Source: Cornus controversa (lineage: Eukaryota > Streptophyta > Magnoliopsida > Cornales > Cornaceae). From it: a stretch of DNA of 64,000 bases. The translations under genes and the position numbers were made by a program. Shown here in pieces: positions 11,741-23,982 of this stretch. Where the stretch lies: NCBI GenBank assembly GCA_026545225.1, contig CM048846.1:40063501-40127500 (forward strand), in the 5' to 3' direction. Below the pieces are notes generated by a model that worked only from the letters and a program-made list of their open reading frames with translations, was not told the origin of the DNA and made no database searches. How positions within the stretch are numbered: position 1 is the first letter of the stretch; every line of letters starts with the position of its first letter.

Positions 11741-12879
11741 GAGACACTTTAAAAATAAGGATTCAATTCATAAAACTACTCTTTATTGTTAAAAATTCTT
11801 ATAAAATTTTCTTGTACTAAAAAAAAATCAATCAAATTGTCCTCTTCTACTAGTTTTTAGTTGAAAACCCCATATGCATCTCATGTTAACTGTTAAGTAG
11901 TGTGTAAATAGCTAAATTACTCTTAATGCATCTCTTTATGGGTGTGATTGGATTACTGTATAAATTGATAATGTTAAAAACTGAATAGAAAAATATGTAA
12001 TGTTTGTATGAAGTGTGTGTGTGCGCGTATATATATATATACAAGAACTCTAACTAAGAATGAAAAATTTTCTTAAACTGTGAATAGTTGAGTAAATATT
12101 AAATATTAGGATTCAAAATTTTTAGATTAATAATAACACTAAATTTAATTTGAGTTATGTGGCTTTATATATGTTCAATTTAGAGAGAGAAAGCTTTAAA
12201 AATATAAAATGGTGAAATTTGAAATTTATAGTAGCATGACGTGAGTTGAAGGAGAAAACGACCCACTAGAGAAGGGTTTTATGAATTTAACTCTTAAAAT
12301 AATAACATTTGTTCTCTTCAAAATAATAAAGGTTATTGATTCTAGTCAGGCCAAGGAAAATTAGTAGTTATTTAATATTTTGCATGAGATGCCTAGAGAA
12401 TATTAAATAATGGAAGTTGCCCACTAATTAGTGAAAATAAATTCCTTCAGAGTTTTATTTTTATGGGGACCGTGCTACTTAGACGGAATTGTTATGCACC
12501 TAAACTTTTACATTTCTTGGATTATGTGGTAAGTCCCACCACATGCACTCATCACATGCATCTTATGAATAAGAAATTGTAGGTTTGACAATTTCGTCTA
12601 ACAATTCTGTCTAACTATCATTTTACCTTTTTTTTTTTTATGGTAATTAAAATTTTGATTACCATGCTTAGTGGTTGAGGGACCAACTTTGGTGCTTGAA
12701 TGATTGTATGATGTTATTCATATTTTCTTGTAAAGAAAAAAATTGACAACAGATGTTTCTGATGAAATTTTATAAAATTGTAACCGCGTGACAATATAAT
12801 AAATTTTAGTAGGTGTCAGTGATATTTACCCAAATCTAAATGTATATCATTGATGTGTAATTTTTTTTTTTTTTTTATG
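11741..12879. other. Non-coding AT-rich stretch
   Basis: No supportable gene or RNA. It contains a (TA)n run near 12030 and short A/T homopolymers. It carries on the host sequence that was interrupted by the hAT-like element ending at 11732. Confidence 0.5.
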
Positions 12880-13275
12880 ACCTATAATAGCATAATTAAG
12901 CATACCAATAAGATTGTCTTTCGATATACTGGAAGGCAGATTGTGTGCGTGTGCACGGGCGAGGGTTGAAAAGACATTGGTACGGTCCATGGTGGTGGCA
13001 TCCACTAGAGTTAGAGAGTTGGGCGAAGAAGATAAGGAGATGGATGGCAATAATTGAAAGGACTTTAAAACATCAATTTAAAAAAAAGGTAGATGCACAA
13101 CCAAAGTTAAAAGACAGTGTTTGGTAAGGTGGCATCCACTGGAGTTGGAAAAAAAACAGTGAGTTCTGGTCAGAAAAAGTTGAAAGAAATAAAAGGAAAA
13201 AGATAAGGAAATGACAATCATTAATAGAAAGCACTTTATTAAAACCTCCCCTGACAAAAATAGATACAATAGAAA
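12880..13275 (+). repeat. Decayed NLR leader copies (copies 2a and 2b)
   Basis: The block holds 'gttgaaaagacattggtac', 'ggcatccactagagttagagag', 'aattgaaaggactttaaaac' and 'gtagatgcacaacca'. These recur at 40200-40269 and 41385-41440 in the region directly upstream of the NLR gene. Within the block the order repeats once more in a weaker form (13120-13266: 'ggcatccactggagtt', 'cagaaaaagttgaaa', 'aaaacctcccctgacaaaaatagatac'), so two decayed units lie head to tail. No NLR coding sequence follows. Confidence 0.55.
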
Positions 13276-13284
13276 TTAAAAAAA

Positions 13285-14289
13285 AATTATTGATAAGTTT
13301 TACTTTTAAACTTTTAAGACAAATATGTCCTATAAATTTTTTAAAAAGACAAAGAATTTTTACTTTTAAACATTAATGACAAATAAGTCCTATAAAATTT
13401 TTACAAAAATAAATAAGGTCCTATTTTTAAAAAATATTTCCAACTGAGTTCAAAATTTTCAAATAATTAACTTTTTTTTTTAAAGTATTTCCATTTATTT
13501 CTCAATTTTCATTAGTACCTTTTTTTCACACTCTCTCTACTTTCAATATTTTGTAATTAATACCTTTTTAAAAAAATATTAATTGTTACCAAAGCTAGTA
13601 ATTATAAAATATTTAAAAAATTGTTTCAAATTCACTTTCCGTAAATACTCACAACATGTTGAAATACAATGAAATACTTTTAATTCATTACATTTATGAC
13701 TAATAAATGATTTTTTCTATTGTTTTCGAATTTTCTATTTAATATTGCTTAAAAAAAATTCAATAATAAAAAATAAATATCTATGAATTTCTGGGAAAAG
13801 CTACCTATGCTTCGACTTTGCTACGGTTAGATGGATAACTTGTCTCGAGGAACAGTCCAACGGCTAGGACATAAGAAGTTGCGAACCACTCAAGGCTTAT
13901 AGTTCGTGGTCTCCACTGCTAATCCGGAAGAAAGGCTGTTATCTAAAAATATTATCAAATTATCTTAATAAATCGAATATAATGTGAATTTGAAATACAA
14001 CTTTTTCTTAAATTATTTATTTTCAATAAAGTTTTTAGCAAAATAGTTTGGAGAAAATTAGTTAGGCAATATTCATGATATATGAAAAGGGTAAAAGAGG
14101 AGTTGTACTAGTTATAAACTTTGTTGGAATTTTTTTATGAAAAGTAGGACTTCATTGTCCAATAAAGCTTTTTTTTAGGACTTATTTGTCTTTAGAGTTT
14201 AAAAGTAGGATTTCTTTGTCTTTATGAAAATTTTGTAGGACTTATTTATCTTTAAGGTTAAAAAGTAGGACTTATTAGTAGTTTTCCCA
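13285..14289. mobile_element. Possible foldback element (about 1 kb)
   Basis: The left end (13290-13420) and right end (14150-14287) are inverted copies of each other over roughly 115 bp. Each contains repeats of the type 'gacaaataagtcctat' (left) and 'aggacttatttgtctt' (right). The interior is AT-rich apart from a GC-richer segment at 13798-13940. I could not settle the exact ends or a target duplication. There is no coding capacity. Confidence 0.5.
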
Positions 14290-14290
14290 C

Positions 14291-14415
14291 CAATTATGAG
14301 TCAAAAGAAAACAGAATTATAAATATCAGAATTATAACACAACAATATACTTACAATGCACAATTATGAGTCAAAAGAAAACAGAATTATAACACAACAA
14401 TATACTTATAATGCA
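14291..14415 (+). repeat. Tandem direct repeat, period 70 bp
   Basis: The block starting CAATTATGAGTCAAAAG occurs at 14291 and again at 14361 and runs through ACACAACAATATACTTA..ATGCA both times. The first copy carries an extra short 'aatatcagaattata' insertion. Confidence 0.8.
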
Positions 14416-14429
14416 CTTAGGCCAAACTC

Positions 14430-15560
14430 TCTTATATATATGCAGAACTAAATAAATATTACAAGAGGGAAAGAAAGAAAGGAAAATACTTGGTGCCTCT
14501 AAACAAGGGTGAGGGTGCCCTTTTATAGATACAAAATTTCTACTGTAGTGGATTTGAAAAGAAAAATTTTAATTCCGGATAGATTTGAAATATTTATCAG
14601 CACAGTGGTGTAGGCCCTGATGTACTGGATTCGCTTGTTTGTTTACTGATAATAGGGAATCTTTACTATTTTCTTTTGGAAAGGCTTTCGGAAATTTTAG
14701 ATCTGGTTAGGGAATTCCTATTCAGCTTTTGACCTAGGAAAAGCAATTATTCTCAACTGCTTTTGTCATGTGTCGGTTGAGTTTTGATAAGTATTGATGT
14801 CATGGCGTCCCAATATTTGCCAAGATTTTTGTCTGCTACAGGGTACTGGGCTTCTCCAGCAAGGCAAGAGAATAAATTTTGTTCCTGAGTCTGCATACTA
14901 TATGTTGAGGACATAGATGCATCATCATCCTCTTTAATAAAGAAGTCATGAACTGAGTTTTCATGAAGTTCATAGAGTGAATAAGGAGCTCTGATTCTGA
15001 TAAATCAGGATGTTTGACTTTAAGGGAGCTTTTGATTACTTCAAATGGATTGAAATAGTTAAGTTAATCTGCCGGTACCGTGGTAATTTTTGGAATAAGA
15101 TTAAAATATTCTTGTGTAGCCATTTTAATGTTGGCTACAGTGGAGTTAATATCAACACTAGTCCACCATCTGAAGGAAAATTTTCTTTGGAGGACAGGTA
15201 ACTTATGTAAATCAAAGGAACATTGGAGTTCCCATTTAAGAATCCAGGGAATACTGAATTCAAGGAAGAAGAGAAAAGTGGAAAAACCAATAGGAAGGCC
15301 TTGTTTTCCTCTTAACTATGGATGGTAGTTAGACCAAGGGAGAAAAGTAGAACGAATCTCTTCTAGAAGGATTTCAAGGTCAAGGGCAAAGAATTTTGAC
15401 CAATGAATTAACCAGGATGGAATTATGTTAAAAATGGTTTTTAGGAACTGAGGACAGAACCTGATAAACCTAGTGTGGGAGTGAGTCGAATTTTGATAAA
15501 AGAAAACAAAATTCCAAGACTGTGAAACCATCCTGAGTTTTTGCAACACTCAATAAGGAG
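14430..15560 (-). pseudogene. Weak retroelement or endogenous pararetrovirus-like remnant
   Basis: On the minus strand several broken frames carry tryptophan-rich stretches, for example SWLIHWSKFFALDLEILLEE (about 15350-15420) and a segment with IKMATQEYFNLIPKI (about 15075-15140). Just downstream, the minus strand has a TATA-like CTATAAAAGGGC at about 14518-14529, followed by a pyrimidine-rich stretch and CTTGTAATATTTATT. That arrangement resembles the promoter and leader of plant pararetroviruses or an LTR. Stops and frameshifts are frequent and no RT or protease motif is visible, so the assignment is tentative and the remnant is non-functional. Confidence 0.25.
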
Positions 15561-15899
15561 AAATACAGTTATCTTCGTTTTTGCAATTCACTAATTATCC
15601 ATTTTTGAAGACTATAAGGAGAAATACAACTATCTTCATTTTTGCAACACTCAATAGCCCACCATTGCCAAAGTATATAAATATTCAGTCATTCCTTTCG
15701 TTAGTTAACCGTAATGGGTGGTTAATGAAAAATTTAATAGAGAAATAATGCTTTTTTTTTTAATTGTTTGTCTTTTTGTTAATGAAATAATCATGCTAAT
15801 TAACATTTTGTTTAAAAATGGGGCTGATCCTTAATTAATTTCTAACAAAGGGCTGAAGTCAAAATAGATACAAAACTTTAGGACTTGACTAAAAAAACC

Positions 15900-16290
15900 T
15901 CAAAAATTATATGACCAGTGTGTGGTGCGTGTTTCGTTGAAAGGTAGATGGTGTGTGCGCGTGTTTTGTTGGGTACCACTCAAAAATATATGTTTGTTTG
16001 CATATCTGAATATTAGCATGCATATGTTACTTTCTGTTTAATTTGACTTTCTGATTCATCTCTTGTTTAAAATCAGACTTGGTGCATATGCTGGTGGAAT
16101 TGAGACACCTTACTAGCTCATCTATTCGAACAAATTGTTAAGCTTGTTGGAGGTACCGTACGTCCCCAACTATATGTCTCTTTTAGTTTCCTTAATACTA
16201 ACAATTGTAGTTTTTTGTAATTCATTTGCTGCCTTTTGCTTTATATTTAGGGAAAAAGGTTTCTAGTGAGTTGAATTATTTATTTATTTA
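15900..16290 (+). repeat. Decayed NLR leader copy (copy 3), ending near the lost start codon
   Basis: Blocks 'ctcttgtttaaaatcagacttggtg', 'ggtggaattgagacacct', 'aagcttgttggaggta' and then 'gctttatatttagggaaaaaggtttctagtgagttga' (16238-16275) parallel the true NLR leader at 43140-43302. At the gene this last block leads directly to the ATG at 43305; here it runs into ATTATTTATTTATT instead. The similarity therefore ends at about the start codon. Confidence 0.6.
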
Positions 16291-16504
16291 TTTATTGTAT
16301 TTTATAAAAAAAAAAATGAGAAATAAAAACTTGAACTGAAAAATGAAATATGAAACTAAAAGCTTCATTATGAAGCTTTCAAATTATGCCTTAGGATTGT
16401 CAAAATTTTGACATCACTTTCAATTTTTCAGAAATGAGAATTGCGTTACCTAAAGCGATTTCTGTCATAACTTCAAAAAATAAAAAAAGCTAAAATATGG
16501 AATC

Positions 16505-17135
16505 GAAAGTGTTACCAAACAAGGCCTAAGTAAACCAGAACGAAGCAATTTGCAAGAACACACCAAGAAATATACATGTTTCGGCTAAAAAAGCCTATGT
16601 ACACAGAGAGCTCAATTTCATAATATAAATTGTAACAGTACAAGATGAAAGATTGTATCAAGAGTATGCTCAACTCTCAACCCTTATACACCCAAACTTA
16701 TTAAAAAAAATCACAAATTCTAAACAAGAATTCTCTCTCTAAGTGTCTTTTCAAAAACAAGAAGAGTATTACCTCTACGCAAGAGTTGTACTCTCAAAAT
16801 AATTAGAGTGACCTCTCAAATACAATGAAAGTATTGTCTCTTTTTTTTCTCATAAGTTTCAACCTATAATATAGGTAACTATTTATAGAGCCCAAAATCC
16901 AATTCTTTGGTGGATAAGGATTACAATTCCTTAAAAACCAATACTTGTCTAACAAGAACTTTCCTTCCTTGAGACCAAGACTTGTCTACTAAGAAATTAT
17001 CTGATAAGATACAACTCTATAATAAAAGCCTATTGAGCCAACCTAACATTTATAAATTGACTTAAGTTGGTGAAGTCACCTCTTTTGCTCAATAATGGAA
17101 GCAAACAAACACAAAAATGGTAGTTATGTTAATAA
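16505..17135 (-). repeat. Possible LTR-like fragment plus duplicated upstream block
   Basis: On the minus strand a TATA-like CTCTATAAATAG lies at about 16883-16894 inside a non-coding pyrimidine- and purine-biased region, reminiscent of an LTR. I could not find terminal TG/CA with a target duplication. The end of the block (17049-17125: 'aaattgacttaagttggtgaagt..ctcttttgct') recurs at 42025-42105, upstream of the NLR gene. Confidence 0.3.
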
Positions 17136-17421
17136 TGTAAACGCAGTGATAGACCTAGAAAATTATATGAGAGAGGCGGCCTTTAAGAAAAAGATAAAAA
17201 AAAAAAATCAAAACTGTCTTAGCAAAATATAAACTTGTGAGAGGAATGAATTAATTTTAATTTTTTTAGTGGAGGCAAACTTGAATTTCTCTATAATTTC
17301 AATGGGGGCATTTTCAAAATTAGACTAACTTATAGGTATATTATATATAAAAGAAAATTCAATGGGGGCCGATGCCTCCACTCGATCTGTGCCTGTGTAA
17401 ATGGATTATCCATATTTTGTA

Positions 17422-17462
<41 letters not shown>
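17422..17462. repeat. (CA)n/(TA)n microsatellite
   Basis: About sixteen CA units followed by a short TA run. Confidence 0.95.
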
Positions 17463-17463
<1 letters not shown>

Positions 17464-17872
17464 CCATAATTTTTTTGGTCAACATTAATTTTTTTTCTTC
17501 CATTTTCCAACCAATTTTTTTTTTTTCATTTCTTGAGGAGAAAAATAGTAAATTAGATGTATGTTAAGAACACTCTAAGAGGTTTAAGGTAAGTTGAAAC
17601 TTTCAATTAATGGTTGGAGTTTTTTTATTATGAGGGATCTTTTCGAAACCATGAAAGTTTATTGAGTAGACTCTTTTTCACATAATCTTATGTTTTATTT
17701 TTTTAATTATGATATAATTATTCCTATCAACGTACATAATGATGACTTTCTTTTAGCTACCGCACCAAGGTCTTAGCGTAGTGAAACTTCATCACATTTC
17801 AAAGTAAAAGTTCGAGGGTTAGTGTCCAAAGAAACAAAGTGTGTGTGAGTTTCAAATAAGATTTTTTTCCCT

Positions 17873-18147
17873 TATTAAATGTTATGGTATATTGAACTGA
17901 TACAAATGAACAATACATAAGGCCCTATATATAGGCTAACTGCTAAGGCCAAACAAGGAGAGTAGTAGGTGAGGCTATACAAGATAAGAGGTAGGTAAAA
18001 TGTATCTAGCCCTAACGTTTGTCTAGGTTAATACACATGTGTAGAATATGAGTATCTACAGTACAATGGTAGGTGGGGGTAAGTGGAAAAACACTAGTAG
18101 TACAAGGTACATTCTATACAACTGTGAGTACAACTCATAATCTAACA
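17873..18147 (-). repeat. 3' LTR of copia element A
   Basis: 275 bp; parallels 38789-39064 throughout, for example 'ggccctatatataggcta', 'aggttaatacacat' and 'actagtagtacaa'. Its inner border touches the polypurine tract (18148-18158, read as GAGGGGGGC on the minus strand). Confidence 0.88.
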
Positions 18148-19377
18148 GCCCCCCTCAAACTCAAGGTGGATTATAAGAAATCATCTTGAGTTTACAGACA
18201 AGATCACGAAAGCAACCTGTTAGAAGATATTTGGTGAAGATGTCGGCTATCTGATCATGAGAAGTAACAGATCGCAACTATAAGATATTTTGAAAAAGAT
18301 GATGACGAACAAAGTGATAATCAATCTCAATGTGTTTAGTGCAATAATGAAAAATGTGATTATGTGATATCTGAATTGCATTTCAATTGTCACAATAGAT
18401 ATGAGTAGGAGCTGCAAATGAGACTCCTATGTCATGAAAGAGCCAACACAACCATAAAAGTTCAGATGTAGTATCAGCAAGTGCACTGTATTCAGCTTTT
18501 GTGCTAGATCGAGCAACCACAGTCTGCTTCTTACTACACCAAGAGATGAGGGAATCACCATAAAAGAAGCACAATCCTGTAGTAGAATGATGATCTGTGG
18601 GATCTCCTTCCCAATTTGCATCAATGTAAGCACGGAGAACAAGTAGTGATTGAGAAGAGAAATGAAGTCAATGAAACATGGTACCCCTTGAGATAGTGAA
18701 GGTTAATACACATGTGTAGAATATGAGTATCTACAGTACAATGGTAGGTGGGGGTAAGTGGAAAAACACTAGTAGTACAAGGTACATTCTATACAACTGT
18801 GAGTACAACTCATAATCTAACAGCCCCCCTCAAACTCAAGGTGGATTATAAGAAATCATCTTGAGTTTACAGACAAGATCACGAAAGCAACCTGTTAGAA
18901 GATATTTGGTGAAGATGTCGGCTATCTGATCATGAGAAGTAACAGATCGCAACTATAAGATATTTTGAAAAAGATGATGACGAACAAAGTGATAATCAAT
19001 CTCAATGTGTTTAGTGCAATAATGAAAAATGTGATTATGTGATATCTGAATTGCATTTCAATTGTCACAATAGATATGAGTAGGAGCTGCAAATGAGACT
19101 CCTATGTCATGAAAGAGCCAACACAACCATAAAAGTTCAGATGTAGTATCAGCAAGTGCACTGTATTCAGCTTTTGTGCTAGATCGAGCAACCACAGTCT
19201 GCTTCTTACTACACCAAGAGATGAGGGAATCACCATAAAAGAAGCACAATCCTATAGTAGAACGATGATCTGTGGGATCTCCTTCCCAATTTGCATCAAT
19301 GTAAGCACGGAGAACAAGTAGTGATTGAGAAGAGAAATGAAGTCAATGAAACATGGTACCCCTTGAGATAGTGAAGG
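18026..19377 (-). repeat. 675-bp tandem duplication across the RNase H/3' LTR junction of copia A
   Basis: 18026-18702 and 18701-19377 are near-identical direct repeats with a period of 675 bp and a 2-bp GG shared at the junction. Each unit contains part of the LTR (from 'ggttaatacacatg'), the polypurine tract and the end of RNase H. I noticed only two differences (a g/a and a t/c near 18593/19254). The encoded 63-residue RNase H pieces are identical. The low divergence points to a recent event, or to gene conversion, compared with the decayed host element. Confidence 0.9.
18383..18574 (-). pseudogene. RNase H fragment, duplicate copy (copia A)
   Basis: The 63-codon frame carries the copia RNase H signature: SLISWCSKKQTVVARSSTKA, EYSALADTTSELLWL and a final HIYCDN. 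This is the family's 'SWSSKKQ..VARSSTEAEYRA...E..WL...L..IYCDN' pattern with the catalytic E and D. It is the extra copy created by the 675-bp tandem duplication and is cut off from the RT part. Confidence 0.85.
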
Positions 19378-19452
19378 ATGCGAAGAACTGCTGCAAATTG
19401 AGGGGATCTTGGTGCAGCCATGAACTGATTAAATGTATAAACAACATGAAAG
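18750..19452 (-). pseudogene. pol: C-terminal RT/RNase H of copia A
   Basis: On the minus strand from 19452 the reading is HVVYTFNQFMAAPRSPQFAA, the copia 'QFM..P...H..A..RILRYLKG' block, followed by RILHYLKG and, after a frame disturbance, the RNase H block (19249-19058: ISWCSKKQTVVARSSTKAEY and IYCDN). It is the direct continuation of the RT at 30560-31429, from which it was separated by the Sirevirus-like insertion: the residues before the insertion end ...TVTHPDIS and resume FHVVYTFNQ here. Stops and frameshifts make it non-functional. Confidence 0.85.
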
Positions 19453-20631
19453 TGTGAGTTGCGCGGTGCGGAAGCGGTTGCAAAAAGTACTTTAAAACCT
19501 AGAGGGGGAGTGAATAGGATCACTTGCTCGTTTGCTTAATTTTTTAAATTAATTCAATTTTAAGTCCAATTAATCATTAGCCAAACAATTAAAGCAAGCA
19601 AATAATTTAAAGTGCAAGTAAAGTAAAGAATGCACCAGATATACATGGAAACGCAAGGCGAGAAAAATCACGGAGGAAGGCAGAAAGCCTCAGAAAACCA
19701 ATCCACTATAATGAAGCAAAGTACAGCAGACTCTGTCTCAGACTCACACCCTTCTTCACTCTATCAAGAATCTGATGCGGAACACCTCAGGCTTATGATT
19801 GTGACAACACGTCCAATTGCTACAGACTTCTGGCTAACGTCACGATCCTCATAGAAAGGTTGCTGGAAGAACAAAAATACTCAGCAAGTATTTTGTTCTC
19901 TTCGTAGTGCGATATGGTCACCTTTCTTCTTCAGCAAGTAAGAGAAGAACCTTCAATCCAATGTTCTGATCAGCGAATGATTTGACGCAATTTCTGAACA
20001 GCTAATCAGTTGTAGAACACCATCCTAAATATCACTCGTGAAGTATAGATGTATGTTCTTCAAAATATATAGCCCTAATTATACTGTATATACTTTCTGT
20101 CTCTAAAAATATTTTTCCAGGCTATTTTTTTTCACAACTTTGTAGAGAAAATATAGATACATATATATAGGCAAAGGAGTCCTAATTTTACTTGAAAAAT
20201 AAGTTGAATACCAAAATAGAACTCTCCTAAAAGTTTCAAACCCAATAGGAATCAGAATTTTCGTTAAAATTTGTTTCCTATTTGGAACAGGATAAGTGGG
20301 ACTGGTGCCAAATAATTAGGACTGGTGGGACTTTGTAAAAACCTACAGAAACCTAACTGCCAAGAAAAGTTGGATCGGTCATACTTTGAAAAACTCTTAA
20401 TTTTTCATTAAATCCTAGTTTTTCAAAATAGACTCGAAAATATAAAGTGCAGAGTGTCTTCACCATACTTACCTGTACTATATGGTGTTCTTACTGATTT
20501 ATTTGCTTCCATGTACTTGAGTATCAAATCGAAGTTATCGATGATCGATACAAAGAATAAATCAAAAATTACAACTCGATCAATCAAGTTTTGATCACTG
20601 AAATATGCCAATTACAATTATATATCTCATA
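19453..20631 (-). repeat. 3' LTR of element B
   Basis: 1179 bp, co-linear with 29364-30559. It includes shared blocks such as 'cggaagcggtt', 'tactttaaaacctag', 'actctgtctcagactcacac' and 'cttacctgtactatatggtg'. Many scattered substitutions relative to the other LTR suggest an older insertion than the Athila element in the NLR intron. Confidence 0.88.
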
Positions 20632-21167
20632 ATCTCCCCCTTTGGCAATTTCGTGACAAAACCACTTAAGCAATTATAACCTAACCCATTGGAAAATTAG
20701 ATTACAATGCTTGCCAAAAATACATAGAAATAAAGAACTGATAAACAAAATCTTCACTTGTGTGTTCAAGACGGTTTAAAAAAAAAATTTGTACTTGTAC
20801 ATTACTTCAACAACACAACTTGTGAAAAGCTTAATAAAGAAATATAAGCACAAATTTGTAATGCTCCCCCTTAATCTCCCCCCCCCCCCTTAACCAAAAA
20901 TATCTTATAAATACTTCTCCCCGTTTTTGTAACAAATTGACAAAGAAATGACAAAGAGTAGCATATACACAGATAATTAAATAAGAATATAGACAGAATA
21001 AGATAATAATGAAGCAAAAATAATCATCACCACTAATCAAATAAATATCCAGAACATGTTAGTTGATGGAATAAACAGAACATAACAAAAATATATAAAC
21101 TAGACATTAGGGGTAAATAAGTCAAAACAAGTCTAGACCAAAAGATATCAAAACCTAAAATCTAAGC

Positions 21168-23616
21168 CTACTCAGCCTCATCAGCAGACTCATCAAAAAC
21201 AACAGGGTTAAGCTTGTCTATCCTAGCATGCAAGTGGTCGAACCTTCGCTGAATGAACCTGAGAACCTGGTTCATCTGATTGGCTGTCATGGGTGTGTCA
21301 ATCACAGGAAGTTGGAAGACTCCGCGACCCTAGACATAGCCTATCCAGCTCATTGACTGAGCTCAAAGACCTTCCTGTCCTTCTCCTTTTTGTTCACCGA
21401 GTGAGTAATTGATGTAGCATCAATCATCCCTTTCGATTTCTTAATATCAACCCTCTCAGGAATACGAACCCTAGCAACCTTCAAAATAGCCATCACTATT
21501 TGTGGGAAGGTAATGTAGATGAAGACCGAGAGTGTCGAGTGGCTAAGATTATGGTACGCGTGATTGTTGTGGAAAGATTGATAGGATCTCCTCGAACAAT
21601 GTGATATAGAATCTTAGCTTGACTCTTGATCAAATTTCCCTTGTGGTCATGAGGATCTAAATTGTATGATACTATCAAGTTCAATGCCGAGATTGATTCG
21701 TGTGTGAGTGTGACTCAATAAGTGTATCAATTAAAAATTATCACACTTCGCAATAAAATGAATTCCTTGCAGAATAGGGCTATCGAAAAGGGTGTCGAAC
21801 CTCAGGGACTGTGGTCTGACTGAGTTGGATATACAGAATTAATTCTAATTAAATTTAAGAGAAAATAATTCTAATTTTTATAACTAAATTAACTAATGAA
21901 GCAATTGAACAAAAGCAAGAAAAACTGAGTATAGAGAATATAAGATAAGTCTAGGGTAATTGATTTCACCACTAACTTCACAATCAATGGTCAATTGAAC
22001 TAACTATGGGGAATCATATCATGCATAAGTGGTGTTGGTGGCTACAAGCTCACCTCCATCCGTCAAGAAGATAACATATGATTAAGGCTAAGTCATGGAC
22101 TATCTTCGATTGGCATGGGCCATCTGCCTAACTACTCTAATCTAAGGTGCAGTATGGTTCATCTTCTCTAGGCATAATCCATCAAAGCTTTTAATGATAT
22201 ATTCAGTGAAAACTATTATGTAATAATCACTCTCGTGATCGCAGAAAACAAGAGGGACGAGTTCAATAACAATAATCAAGTATCTAAGACAAGATAAGAA
22301 ATCATTGAAATTGAATTTATAAGACTTTTATTGCTCAATTCTATAATAAGAATCCTCTAAATTACACAATCTATGAATGAATACAAAAATCTCCAATAAT
22401 TAGAACAATCAAACCAGTGATGTTTAGTTAGGGCTACATCAAAACCCTGGTGGCTGAACTAACCGCTTATGATACGCCTTGTTCTCCAATGATTCTCCAC
22501 TCCAAAAGCTCTTCAAAGCTGCTGCTAAGCCTCCCCAATACAGCCCCAATTTGTCACTTTATATTTCCTAATCCAATTAGGAATTAATTCGGTTTTCCCG
22601 CAGCACTAATTAGGTGGGTTTTTCCTGCTGACGTTCGGCCCAACTTTGGACCTACTAGAAGTCCGATTCACAGAATTTTTGTGAAATACAAAAGTGTGCA
22701 GAATCGAATTTCGTTCAACTTTAAGAAAAATTAAGTAGATTTGAGGCTTGGAAATAACACTTCTGGTCCATTTTCCTAAATGGGATTAAGATTGTATTAT
22801 GCGCAGATTTGGGTTTCAGGCCCGGAACCTTCTTAAGCAGTTGTAATTCTCTTGGACCTCTTCCTTGGGCTGATTTGAGTTAAATTATGGAGTTGAATGG
22901 ATCCCTTTGATGTAGGCTTCATCTAACCCTCTTGGATGTCATCTTTAAAAGCCCAAAATTATGGTTTTAACTGAAATAATTATTAAGGCCCTGAAAATAT
23001 AGAAAACACTAAAACGAAGTAAAATCACAAAATAATCTATCACTAAGAGAATAAAATATATAAATTAAGGGCTAGAATGCGCAACATTTGATGTCGATCA
23101 GAGACCTCATCTGTAAGGTAGAGTGAAGGCAACCTATCAACAAGCCATGGGGTTTCGGGTATGCATAACTCTCTAATTATATCATCCATGCTCGGTCGGT
23201 TGGATCCTTAACTTGGTATGACAAAACAATGCCATCTTCATTCTCTGCAACACCCAAGACATTGGCAATTGTGTCTTTAGTGACCTCAACATGAACACCA
23301 TAACATTTCGTCACAAACATTAGGTCATCCAAGCTTGATGTAATCATATTGACATAGAAATATCTAACCATGTCAGGCCACACAATCTCCCAAAGATCAC
23401 ATAGGGACTATTATCCTCAAAGTATTGCACAAAGTCCATCTCCCATTTGTGCTTAATTATTGCAAGATTAACTCGCCTTTCAATTCTCATAGCCCGACAT
23501 CCTATGACATTGACAAAGTTGTTAAAATTGAATCCATCCTCAAACATGTCTGGTGTGAATACAATGCCATTGTCATCATTGGTAGACGCCTCACTACGTC
23601 GCCTTTTACATGCCAT
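21168..23616 (-). pseudogene. Env-like (plant transposon protein) ORF of element B, interrupted
   Basis: Starting MACKRRRSEASTNDDNG at 23616 on the minus strand, the product runs through ERRVNLAIIKHKWEMDFVQY, a VRYFYVNM motif, VEVTKDTIANVLGVAE and ETPWLVDRLPSLYL. It is then split by a solo LTR at 21694-23100 and resumes with LNLIVSYNLDPHDHKGN. Ignoring the LTR and one duplicated 5-mer the frame is continuous through the junction. Further down there are frame shifts before an acidic end (VVFDESADEAE, stop at 21168-21170). It resembles the 3' env-like ORF of Sireviruses and the 'putative plant transposon protein' family. Function is unknown; I see no signal peptide or convincing membrane segment. 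Confidence 0.6.
21694..23100 (-). repeat. Solo LTR (Athila/Tat-like) inside element B
   Basis: 1407 bp, beginning TGATTCG and ending GATCA on the plus strand. It is flanked by GAGAT (21689-21693) and GAGAC (23101-23105), a duplication with one mismatch. It contains 'atcgaaaagggtgtcgaacc' near the left end, in the place where Athila-type LTRs here have 'gagggtatcgatccca'. No primer site or coding sequence adjoins. The env-like frame of element B is continuous once the LTR is excluded, which confirms the borders. Confidence 0.75.
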
Positions 23617-23982
23617 CAACACCACAATGAATGGGATAAAAAATATAGTCAAAAGTTCCATTGGGACTTTTTGTCAAACACCTTGTGTGCAATGGTATAA
23701 ACCTCAAGTTTCAAAAATGTCTGTTTGCACAATCTCACCCAAATCAACAATTAATAACCCAACAATCAGCACAATCCTCCAAAAGTTGAATCCCAATCTC
23801 CAATTAAACACCCAACTGAAAGAAATGTAGAAGAAGCGAATGTATGTGAGTTGGTGCATTTTTAGAGTGTAAAGAGAGTTAGAGGACTTGAGAGTTTGAG
23901 AGATATGAGTGTGTGTGCATGTGAGAGTGAATGAGGGACTTAAACCAAACTCACGCGTGCGAATTTCATAAAAATTGGGCAT

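Noticed and set aside
17868-17880. Copia A left border at the TG at 17880-17881
   Set aside because: That border gives flanks that do not match. Shifting to 17873 (TA for TG by one mutation) aligns the LTR with the right copy and yields the TCCCT duplication.
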